Source of the DNA: JAHEKD01 sp965204695
GTDB taxonomy: Bacteria > Pseudomonadota > Gammaproteobacteria > Arenicellales > JAHEKD01
Assembly (NCBI GenBank): GCA_965204695.1
Contig: OZ242007.1
Location: 2,170,001 to 2,234,000 of the forward strand
Reading direction: 5' to 3'
DNA: 64,000 nucleotides
Shown here: piece after piece, positions 35,940 to 43,181 of the stretch
Layout: each line of letters begins with the position of its first letter
Numbering within the stretch: the first letter of the stretch is position 1
Made by a program: the position numbers and the translations under genes
Notes under the pieces: generated by a model
Seen by the model: the letters and a program-made list of their open reading frames with translations, nothing else
Databases searched by the model: none
Told to the model about the DNA's origin: nothing

Positions 35940-36256
35940 AGTTTTCCAAACGGATCTCGAATAAAAAAACGTCTAACTCCCCAGGGTTCAACAACAGGTC
36001 CATATTTAATAGGGATATTTGCTCGATCCAGTGCAATATCAAGATCATCAACCTCAATGGACGAATCAGGAGTGGGGGTTCCAGACCCCCCTTCGCGGGC
36101 TATGCTGATTTGCACTGACATCTTGACGTCATTGCCATAGGTTCGAATCCAGCTAAGATCCATTAATAGATCGAGCCCGAATATGTCTTTATAAAATTGA
36201 TCTGCTTTTTCAGGGTCTGGGGCATATACATCTGTGACAATGCGCTTAACTTTCAT
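35903..36256 (-). CDS. VOC superfamily (glyoxalase-like) protein
   Basis: 117 residues from ATG 36256; MKVKRIVTDVYAPDPEKADQF is the expected family start and the upstream extension to 36355 only copies the neighbouring gene out of frame. It has the paired beta-alpha-beta-beta-beta modules of vicinal-oxygen-chelate proteins, including FYKDIFGLDL and RRFFIRDPFGKL. The substrate is unknown. The last dozen residues, IDSPGNPGVLT, are read from the structured repeat at 35781-35939. It lies 4 bp after the retropepsin-like gene and is probably co-transcribed with it. Confidence 0.82.
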   Translation of the reverse strand: MKVKRIVTDVYAPDPEKADQFYKDIFGLDLLMDLSWIRTYGNDVKMSVQISIAREGGSGTPTPDSSIEVDDLDIALDRANIPIKYGPVVEPWGVRRFFIRDPFGKLIDSPGNPGVLT

Positions 36257-36260
36257 ATTG

Positions 36261-36740
36261 TTAATCCATGTTGTTTTTGTCAACGTCAACCACAAAGTCG
36301 CCTTGCAACCAATTACGCCCCAATAACAATGCGTATTGCATGTCACTGCGGTCATTCAGTGTGAATAAAATGTTTTTAGTTATGTCCTTCCAAGACACAG
36401 TCAGCCAAACTTTATAGCGCTGTTCAGATCCTTCAGAGGTTCGAATAGTTATTATCGAGTCGACGATAGTATTGATCGTGGTGGATTGCCTATTTCTGCT
36501 GACAATGTTAAAAATTATGGGTTTACCAACTGAATCCGGTATAGGATCAGCTTCGATATTGCTGGCATGAATACTTGAAGTTTTTGCACCAGTATCGACG
36601 CGGGCTGTAAATTTTAAATTGTCGTCACCGACAAATACTTCTTCTGTAGCACCCACAATAAACTTTGTTGTATCGGCCGTTGCGGCTAATAAAAACAAGA
36701 GTTTGATTGCCAAACCAAGGAATAAGAAACTTAGTCGCAT
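36261..36740 (-). CDS. Retropepsin-like aspartic protease (RimB / PF05618 type)
   Basis: 159 residues with a hydrophobic signal segment (MRLSFLFLGLAIKLLFLLAA). The active-site-like ARVDTGAKTSSIHA and the distal LLGRNWLQGDFVVDV are the two hallmarks of the PF05618 (RimB / 'ATP-dependent zinc protease') family, whose fold resembles retropepsins. The presence of a signal peptide suggests a periplasmic form, whose substrates are unknown. It sits in a run of envelope-type hydrolases, 20 bp after the MBL gene. Confidence 0.82.
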   Translation of the reverse strand: MRLSFLFLGLAIKLLFLLAATADTTKFIVGATEEVFVGDDNLKFTARVDTGAKTSSIHASNIEADPIPDSVGKPIIFNIVSRNRQSTTINTIVDSIITIRTSEGSEQRYKVWLTVSWKDITKNILFTLNDRSDMQYALLLGRNWLQGDFVVDVDKNNMD

Positions 36741-36760
36741 GCTAAGGCTCCCACCCTAGT

Positions 36761-37669
36761 TCAGTTGACTGGCCAGCAACTCAAGTCTGTTGCAAACTGG
36801 ATTTGCCCAGAAAAATGTTCAGCAATTTGTGCGTGAATTTCATTCTCTCTATGATTACTACGATTCATAAAATGCGAAAGAATTAAAGTTGTTGGTTTCG
36901 TTATTTTTGCGATTTCACCAATTTGGGAAGGTTTCATGTGTAAAAATTGACCAGCACCTTTGGTTTGTTCGTTAATAGCTGTGTGAGCGACTAACACATC
37001 TGTATCCATGGCTAATTTTTCCAGCCTTTTGGTTCGACTGTTCATATCGCCACTGATGGTGATCGACTTATCACCAATATCTAATCGCCAGGCTAATGCG
37101 GGCAGTAACCCATGCATTACAGAAATTGTGGAGATAGTCAGTGGGTCAGATTCGTAAACGATTTGTACTTCTTTGTTCTCAAAGGGGATAGTTTGAGGTA
37201 AAAATAAAAACGCCGCCTTTGCCGTTGGATCAAAGAACGGCCCTAAATATTGATAGGCACCAGTCTGACGATTAAACAAGCGATCAATGAATTCGTCGAA
37301 GTTGGGTAAAACAGCATTGCCACTGGGACCGTATAAATTGATGTTCCGTTTTCTATGGGTGAAAAAAGAACCTTTCACAAAAACTGGCAAGTCTGCGACA
37401 TGATCAACATGTAAATGGGTATACATAATAGCGTCAAGATCTTCAAATTTTGCACCGGCTTGTTCAAAACGCCAAGCACTGCCACCACCTGTGTCAATCA
37501 GGAATTTGGCCTTACCTTCTACCCAAATAAGATAACTTGTAGAGCTGCGTTGATCATCTAATTCTGGACCTCCTGAACCCAGAACTTGCACAGCAACTCC
37601 TTGATCTATGCATGCAAAAAGAACAGACGGCATCAAACTGACAAGCGAAAGAAAAAATTTTCTAAGCAT
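36761..37669 (-). CDS. Exported MBL-fold metallo-hydrolase
   Basis: 302 residues. An N-terminal signal peptide ends near LFACID. The metallo-beta-lactamase metal motif is THLHVDHVAD, with later ligands in TISGDMNSR and LSHFMNRSN. The arrangement resembles RNase Z/arylsulfatase-like MBL hydrolases, but export points to a periplasmic substrate. It starts 2 bp after the M48 peptidase stop, so it is part of the same operon. Confidence 0.85.
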   Translation of the reverse strand: MLRKFFLSLVSLMPSVLFACIDQGVAVQVLGSGGPELDDQRSSTSYLIWVEGKAKFLIDTGGGSAWRFEQAGAKFEDLDAIMYTHLHVDHVADLPVFVKGSFFTHRKRNINLYGPSGNAVLPNFDEFIDRLFNRQTGAYQYLGPFFDPTAKAAFLFLPQTIPFENKEVQIVYESDPLTISTISVMHGLLPALAWRLDIGDKSITISGDMNSRTKRLEKLAMDTDVLVAHTAINEQTKGAGQFLHMKPSQIGEIAKITKPTTLILSHFMNRSNHRENEIHAQIAEHFSGQIQFATDLSCWPVN

Positions 37670-37671
37670 GG

Positions 37672-38511
37672 TTATCCTTTTTTATAAAGAGGATTAGGAG
37701 TAATTCTTGGGTCGCCATTTTGACATGTATCATTCTGCTTTTCACGAATCCCCTGCAAACGTTTAGAGGCATAGGGATGAGTCGTTAAAATTTCAGGTAG
37801 ATGGGTTTCATCGTCAGAATTTAAGCTTTCAAACAGCTCGAATAATTCTTCGGCACCGCAGGTGTGTCCATAGAGTTTATAAACCCAATCATAACCATCT
37901 GCATCGGCATTACGTTCATGATCGCGTGAATATTTGAGCGATGTCAGCATTTCACCGCCGCCAATGAATCGACGAATCAAAGCATTGTCGGAAGAGCCGA
38001 AAATTGCTGATAAAGCAATTGCCGTTGAAAGACCACGCCCAAGTGCTGTGATCGGGTCACGATTAACAATGTGCGCAATTTCATGTGCCATGACCATAGC
38101 CAGGGCCTGTTCGGATTTAAGTTTTTCAACCAGGCCCTTATAAAAATAAACATTACCTCCCAGTGTGGCAAAGGCATTGATGACATTTTCATTTGAATAA
38201 TGAACAGTAATTTTTACATCTTCAGGCGCATCGGATTGTGCCAAAATTTTGTCAGCTAAATCTTGTAAGTAAAATTGAGGCACTGAGGGTTTTTCTTTTT
38301 TTTCAGTTTCAGATGTTGCAAAGCGTTCTGCAATAGCGGTTTCAAACCTGAATGGAATAGCCTTAGCAACAGCCTGGGCAAATAAATTTAAACTTAAGAT
38401 CACAATAATAGCCAGTGTTGCGGCCATTGCCAGTAATTTAATAAATGTTTTGAGCGGATGGTTGTGACTGACATTAACGTCATCAGGCAACCTGGGATTT
38501 TGGTATTGCAT
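37672..38511 (-). CDS. M48 family zinc metallopeptidase
   Basis: 279 residues. One membrane helix (about 24-46) anchors a periplasmic M48 domain with HEIAHIVNRD (His-Glu-x-x-His) and the third zinc ligand in RDHERNADADGYDW. It is related to Oma1/LoiP-type quality-control proteases of the envelope. Its start overlaps the upstream YbjQ gene by 1 bp. Confidence 0.88.
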   Translation of the reverse strand: MQYQNPRLPDDVNVSHNHPLKTFIKLLAMAATLAIIVILSLNLFAQAVAKAIPFRFETAIAERFATSETEKKEKPSVPQFYLQDLADKILAQSDAPEDVKITVHYSNENVINAFATLGGNVYFYKGLVEKLKSEQALAMVMAHEIAHIVNRDPITALGRGLSTAIALSAIFGSSDNALIRRFIGGGEMLTSLKYSRDHERNADADGYDWVYKLYGHTCGAEELFELFESLNSDDETHLPEILTTHPYASKRLQGIREKQNDTCQNGDPRITPNPLYKKG

Positions 38512-38972
38512 TAATCAGAAGTTGATTTTATAGCGGTTCCATATGCAAAAACTTCGACTGAACCTAAAGCACTACTGACTCCGCGTGAAACCGAGCTGGT
38601 TTCGAATTTGATATTGAATATGGATTGACTTGAATGTTTGGCGGCCTGCTCCTTCATACGTAAGACCGCTTCGCGCCGGCCGCGGTCAATTAATGATTCA
38701 TAAGCTTCGACCCGGCCACCAAAAATATTTCTCAGACTGAATAAAAAACGTTTAAAGTAATCGACAGAAACAACCACACTGCCCTGCACCAGTCTGGAGG
38801 AATCGATTTGCCAATCCCGCGGTGGGGTTTTGGATGAAAAAACCAGGATATCTTTATATTTTTCCTCGCGCTTTTTAATTGAACGATAATGCCTTTTTTC
38901 CGCGAGTTGCCCAAAACCATAACCTAACAATAAAAAAGCTATAATAATGAGAATGTCATAAGGAATATACAT
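38511..38972 (-). CDS. YbjQ-family protein with N-terminal membrane helix
   Basis: 153 residues. A membrane segment (about 5-22) and a basic linker precede a YbjQ/PF01906 domain (QGSVVVSVDYFKRFLFSLRNIFGGRVEAYESLIDRGRREAV) ending VEVFAYGTAI. It looks like a membrane-anchored paralogue of the next gene upstream and overlaps it by 1 bp. YbjQ proteins form pentamers with no proven function. Confidence 0.82.
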   Translation of the reverse strand: MYIPYDILIIIAFLLLGYGFGQLAEKRHYRSIKKREEKYKDILVFSSKTPPRDWQIDSSRLVQGSVVVSVDYFKRFLFSLRNIFGGRVEAYESLIDRGRREAVLRMKEQAAKHSSQSIFNIKFETSSVSRGVSSALGSVEVFAYGTAIKSTSD

Positions 38973-39298
38973 TAAACTTGTTCATCCTCAATAATCACAG
39001 CGGTGCCGTAAACAAACAATTCTGCCGCACCCGCAGTAATGGATGACGTTGCAAAACGAACGTTAGTAATAGCGTTGGCACCGATTGCTTCGGCTTGTTC
39101 GATCATGCGATTAGTCGCTTCTTCGCGGGCATCTTGTAACAATTCGGTATAGGCTTTAAGTTCACCGCCGACAATATTCTTCAAACCAGAAAGAATATCT
39201 TTGCCCACATGTTTAGCCCTGACTGTACTGCCCTGAACCAATCCCAGATGTTGAGTAATTTTGCTTCCCGGGACGGTTTCTACATTTGTGATTAACAT
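38972..39298 (-). CDS. YbjQ family protein
   Basis: 108 residues covering one PF01906 domain: MLITNVETVPGSKITQHLGL, GKDILSGLKNIVGGELKAYT, and the C-terminal ANAITNVRFATSSITAGAAELFVYGTA. Sometimes annotated as heavy-metal binding, but no metal ligands are obvious. It is the first gene of a minus-strand run (YbjQ, anchored YbjQ, M48 peptidase, MBL hydrolase, retropepsin-like protein, VOC protein) with gaps of 20 bp or less. Confidence 0.85.
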   Translation of the reverse strand: MLITNVETVPGSKITQHLGLVQGSTVRAKHVGKDILSGLKNIVGGELKAYTELLQDAREEATNRMIEQAEAIGANAITNVRFATSSITAGAAELFVYGTAVIIEDEQV

Positions 39299-39358
39299 TT
39301 TGTTTACCTGTTAGTCATCTGTTGCTATCTTTACTTAAGCGAATATTGTACCAATGTA

Positions 39359-39553
39359 GTGACAGAAAAAGTGTTATTTGGATTCAGTGGTGGCAAGGAC
39401 AGTTGCATGGCTTTACCTGAAGGCATTGATCCTTGTGGTGAAAACGGAGAATTTCACTCGTTTGTCTATGATGGACCGATTTTCAGTAGGCCTATAAATA
39501 TTGAAACTGGCGAAATTGTTTTACGAGATAATAGGTTTATTATTGCAATTTGA
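39359..39553 (+). pseudogene. Internally deleted Dph6-like ATP pyrophosphatase remnant
   Basis: 64 codons. The first part, VLFGFSGGKDSCMAL, is the PP-loop ATP-binding start of diphthine-ammonia-ligase-like proteins (about 220-240 residues). It joins directly to GIDPCGENGEFHSFVYDGP and GEIVLRDNRFI, the family's C-terminal end. About 160-170 residues in between are missing while the frame is kept. The product cannot form the full enzyme. It is either a deletion relic or a tiny residual protein. Confidence 0.75.
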
Positions 39554-39567
39554 TGCTGAGATGAACC

Positions 39568-40617
39568 ATGATGAAATTGTTATCAAAAATTCTGAATATT
39601 GATTTACCAATCATCCAAGCCCCTATGGCAGGTGTGCAGGATGCGGCGCTAGCCATTGCAGTTTGCCAAGCAGGAGGCTTAGGCTCACTGCCGGCTGCGA
39701 TGATGAGTCTTGAACAACTCGAAATTGAGGTAGCTAAACTGGCTGCAATTAATAAACCTTACAATGTTAATTTCTTCTGTCACATACCACCTGAAATTGA
39801 TCAAAACCGCGAACAACAATGGCGCGACAAATTGGGGAAATACTATCAAGAATATGAAATCGATCCTGTAACTATCCAAGCAGGGGCTGGTCGTGAACCA
39901 TTTTCATCCCATGCAGCAGAATTACTTGCTCACTTTAAGCCAGCGGTTGCCAGTTTTCATTTTGGATTACCCGCCAGTAAGCTGGTTGAACAAGTAAAAA
40001 GTTGGGGCTCCAAAGTTATGTGTTCAGCGACTACCGTCGAGGAAGCCATCTGGCTTGAGCAAAACGGGGTGGATATGATCATCGCTCAAGGCCTAGAGGC
40101 AGGCGGTCATCGCGGGATATTTTTAAGCGATGACTTAACGACTCAGATTGGAACATTGTCTTTGTTGCCACAAATTCTTGCTGCTGTTACTGTGCCGGTT
40201 ATTGCCGCTGGTGGAATTTCAAATGCACAAACTGTTAAAGCGGTAGTGGATTTAGGGGCGTCAGGTGTTCAAATTGGAACGACTTATTTACTTTGTCACG
40301 AGGCCACGACTTCAAACATTCATCGTCAGGCTTTGAAAAGCGAGCATGCTGATCATACGGCACTTACTAATGTCTTTACTGGGCGTCCAGCTCGCGGGAT
40401 CATGAATCGAGTTATGCGGGAAATTGGTCCAATCAGTGCAAAAGCACCAGCATTTCCATTAGCAGGTGGGGCAGTTGCTCCTATTAGGACTAAAGCCGAG
40501 CAGCAAAACAGCGGTGATTTTACCCCTTTGTGGTCAGGCCAAAATAATAGTGGCTGTAAGGAAATTTCTGCTACACAGCTCACCAAAGAGTTAGCTTCAC
40601 TTATTCATCAATTTTAA
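39568..40617 (+). CDS. Nitronate monooxygenase
   Basis: 349 residues, an FMN-dependent TIM-barrel. PIIQAPMAGVQDAALAIAV begins the domain, ANKP-type FMN contacts appear as NKPYNVNFFCH, and AQGLEAGGHRG and VIAAGGISNAQTV hold the catalytic His region and phosphate site. The enzyme oxidises toxic propionate-3-nitronate-like compounds. ATG at 39571 is an alternative start. It lies 14 bp after the Dph6 relic, presumably once its operon partner. Confidence 0.9.
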   Translation: MMKLLSKILNIDLPIIQAPMAGVQDAALAIAVCQAGGLGSLPAAMMSLEQLEIEVAKLAAINKPYNVNFFCHIPPEIDQNREQQWRDKLGKYYQEYEIDPVTIQAGAGREPFSSHAAELLAHFKPAVASFHFGLPASKLVEQVKSWGSKVMCSATTVEEAIWLEQNGVDMIIAQGLEAGGHRGIFLSDDLTTQIGTLSLLPQILAAVTVPVIAAGGISNAQTVKAVVDLGASGVQIGTTYLLCHEATTSNIHRQALKSEHADHTALTNVFTGRPARGIMNRVMREIGPISAKAPAFPLAGGAVAPIRTKAEQQNSGDFTPLWSGQNNSGCKEISATQLTKELASLIHQF

Positions 40618-40666
40618 AGCTTTTGCTGCGATAATTCGCACATTAAAGAATTTAAGGAATTAAGCA

Positions 40667-41356
40667 ATGAACACAAAAGACTTATTGGAGAATTTACTCA
40701 ACTCGGCTCAAGGTATGGCACAGCAGGGTAAAGATAAGGCGGAACAAACAATGGGCATTCCATCACAAGGCTCAGAACGCGATGCAGTGATGTCAGGTAT
40801 GGGCAAAGGCGCATTGTTAGCCGGTGCCGCAGCATTGTTGCTGGGTACTAAAAGTGGTCGAAAATTAACAGGTGGGGCCATTAAGCTTGGTGGAATAGCG
40901 GCTTTGGGAGGGCTGGCTTATAAAGGCTATCAAAACTGGCAGCAAAATAATGCCCAGGTAGCGGATAACAAGCAGGATTATCAACCCATTGAAACACTTT
41001 CTGAAGAAAAAGCGGATGAACGCAGTAAAGTAATTTTAAAAGCTGTCATTGCAGCGGCCAAAGCTGACGGTCATATCGACGAACAAGAACAAGCCAGAAT
41101 TCAAAGTTACATCGATAATTATGCTGACTCTGAACAATTGCGACAATTTGTGCAAACAGAGTTAGCCAAACCACTTGATCCAGGCGAAATTGCTATGGCA
41201 TGTGATACACCTGAATTGGCTAATGAAGTTTACCTGGCAAGTCTGTTGGTTATCGACCAATCAAACTTTATGGAAAAAACCTATTTAAATGAATTAGCCA
41301 AACAACTTGCACTTGATCCCGAACTTGTTGCCAGCTTGGAGCAACAAACAGCTTAA
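40667..41356 (+). CDS. DUF533 / TerB-like inner membrane-associated protein
   Basis: 229 residues. A Gly/Ala-rich hydrophobic stretch (about 46-85, KGALLAGAAALLLGT and GGIAALGGLAYKGY) precedes an acidic helical TerB-like domain (about 115-225) with AAAKADGHIDEQEQARIQ. This is the normal DUF533 (YebE-like) arrangement. Such genes are often envelope-stress induced in relatives; no regulator site is apparent here. Confidence 0.85.
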   Translation: MNTKDLLENLLNSAQGMAQQGKDKAEQTMGIPSQGSERDAVMSGMGKGALLAGAAALLLGTKSGRKLTGGAIKLGGIAALGGLAYKGYQNWQQNNAQVADNKQDYQPIETLSEEKADERSKVILKAVIAAAKADGHIDEQEQARIQSYIDNYADSEQLRQFVQTELAKPLDPGEIAMACDTPELANEVYLASLLVIDQSNFMEKTYLNELAKQLALDPELVASLEQQTA

Positions 41357-41472
41357 CAATAATCAGCGATTCTAGATTTATAAGCTAAACGCATAGTAAG
41401 TTTGCCAAACTTGCAATCAGATATCTAAATATGGTTACATGGTTTTTCCATTTTTAATGAGGAGAAACCACC

Positions 41473-42444
41473 ATGACTAAAAAAGTTGAATCTGTAGATA
41501 TTGAACAAGAGCCAACTTTTGATTTTGACCGTCGTTCATTGCTAAAAGCCGGTGCAGTTGGTACTGCAGTCGGTTTAATTGGGCTTGACTCAAAACAGGC
41601 ACAAGCACAGTCAGTAGCTTGGAAACAGGCTGGTAATAATAATCATGTTATTGAAATACAGGAAAGTGAGTCGCTGCAAGCAGATGGTGAAGTAAAACTT
41701 GAATTCTTTGGTCATTGTGCATTTAAAGTCACTTCGCCTCAAGGGGTAACGATGTTATTCGATCCCTGGCGTAATGATCCATCCGGTGCCTGGGGACTGT
41801 GGTATCCGGAGGAATTTCCCCAAACCGTGGTCGATATTGGCATGTCAACCCATGCCCACTTCGATCATGATGCACTAGACCGCCTGGATGCTACGATGAT
41901 TCTGGATAGGATGGTCGGTGAGTATCAGTTTGCTGATGTAAAAATTACGGGTCTTGCGGATAAGCATGCTTGTGAGGCACCGGGTTGGTATGAATGGACA
42001 AATGTCCTGGCGGAGTTTGGCGCCAGTGCATGTCCACCGGATAATCCCGGTCATATGGACATGTCGATGTATATTGTTGAAACCGGAGGATTACGAATAT
42101 TGGTCTGGGGGGATAATCGCCATAATCCATCAGAACATGTTTGGCAGAGTCTGGGTGAAATCGATGTATTGACATTACCCGTTGATGGTTCACAGCATAT
42201 TCTAAGTTATGAGCAAGGTGATGAAATTGTGGATAGGTTATCGCCTAAAGTTGTGATTCCAACACATTACTTATGCGAAGGGGTATCGCTAACATTAACC
42301 ACCTTACAAGATGCTGATGAATGGGTTAATTCTCAACAAAGTAAGCAGCTGTTGGACAGTGGTGCGCTGAGTTTGGCATCAGCAGAAGTTAAACAAATGG
42401 ACAAGGAGTTTATGTATTTTGGCAGTAATACTGTAATTAGTTAA
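41473..42444 (+). CDS. Tat-exported MBL-fold hydrolase (UlaG-like)
   Basis: 323 residues. The N terminus has a twin-arginine signal, DFDRRSLLKAGAVGTAVGLIG, cut near AQAQS. The catalytic MBL motif is STHAHFDHDALD, with further ligands in WGDNRHN and VIPTHYLCEG. A folded, metal-loaded hydrolase sent to the periplasm fits Tat export. AGGAGAAACC 5 bp before the ATG is a strong ribosome site. A terminator hairpin follows directly. Confidence 0.87.
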   Translation: MTKKVESVDIEQEPTFDFDRRSLLKAGAVGTAVGLIGLDSKQAQAQSVAWKQAGNNNHVIEIQESESLQADGEVKLEFFGHCAFKVTSPQGVTMLFDPWRNDPSGAWGLWYPEEFPQTVVDIGMSTHAHFDHDALDRLDATMILDRMVGEYQFADVKITGLADKHACEAPGWYEWTNVLAEFGASACPPDNPGHMDMSMYIVETGGLRILVWGDNRHNPSEHVWQSLGEIDVLTLPVDGSQHILSYEQGDEIVDRLSPKVVIPTHYLCEGVSLTLTTLQDADEWVNSQQSKQLLDSGALSLASAEVKQMDKEFMYFGSNTVIS

Positions 42445-42453
42445 ATCATTTGG

Positions 42454-42486
42454 TGAGCAACTATTGAATAGTTGCTCATTTTTTTA
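42454..42486 (+). terminator. Rho-independent terminator after the Tat MBL gene
   Basis: TGAGCAACTAT and its complement ATAGTTGCTCA form an 11-bp stem with a tiny loop, followed by TTTTTTT. It overlaps the last codons of the opposing FkbM gene, where the same stem with upstream A residues could act in the other direction too. Confidence 0.85.
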
Positions 42487-43162
42487 AAAAGTTGCTATTT
42501 CTGTAAACAATATCATAATATTTCCCGCCATCTTTGTGTTCGGCAAACTTATCTTTGCGAATTTGTTCGAATTGGAAGGTGGCAAGATAGTCATCTAAAT
42601 CTTTCAACTGGCAGCAGTTTTCGTAGGCTTCAAAATCGGCTGCCTCGGTTTTAATATATTGAAAATTATTGAGCAAATCTCCGGCACCTTTTAACACTAA
42701 TAGCTCAGAACCTTGAGTATCCATGATCAAGGTATCGAAAGTTGACAGTTCTATATTTTCTTTTTCGATAACGGTTTTAAGTGTTACGCTGGTGAGATTA
42801 ATTTTCTTTTCGAATTCAACACTTGGCCAAATATCTTTATGTTGTTTGAATTTAAAGATCGAAGAAGAAGCGCCAAAATTATTGGCAATGTTGAACTGAT
42901 ATTCCTTGTGATCTATATCTGTGACTAAATATTGATACGCCCTTTGTTTATCAATATCAGCAATATTTTTTTTCAGCTGAGAAAAGATTTCAGGAATAGG
43001 TTCTATCCATGCAACGTTCAAATTGTAGTGTTGATAAATATTTTTTTCCTGACCCAAATTAGCGCCAACATGGATCACACCTTTCGCATGTGTAAGAAAA
43101 TGCTCGGGTTGTTTAGTAATTTTCCGTTTAATTCGTCGGGCTATGTTTCTTAAACGTCCCAT
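42476..43162 (-). CDS. FkbM family methyltransferase
   Basis: 228 residues with an S-adenosylmethionine-dependent Rossmann fold. Motif I is GVIHVGANLGQE and the acidic loop is VAWIEPIPEIF; DTLIMDTQGSELLVLKGA matches the FkbM post-motif. Such enzymes O-methylate sugars or small metabolites and often sit beside polysaccharide genes. It is a single gene 19 bp downstream of topA, possibly read through from it. Confidence 0.87.
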   Translation of the reverse strand: MGRLRNIARRIKRKITKQPEHFLTHAKGVIHVGANLGQEKNIYQHYNLNVAWIEPIPEIFSQLKKNIADIDKQRAYQYLVTDIDHKEYQFNIANNFGASSSIFKFKQHKDIWPSVEFEKKINLTSVTLKTVIEKENIELSTFDTLIMDTQGSELLVLKGAGDLLNNFQYIKTEAADFEAYENCCQLKDLDDYLATFQFEQIRKDKFAEHKDGGKYYDIVYRNSNFLKK

Positions 43163-43181
43163 TAGATACTAGAGTTAAGAT

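Noticed and set aside
36257..36355. N-terminal extension of the VOC protein
   Set aside because: The extra residues are out-of-frame sequence of the retropepsin-like gene; the family start fits ATG 36256.
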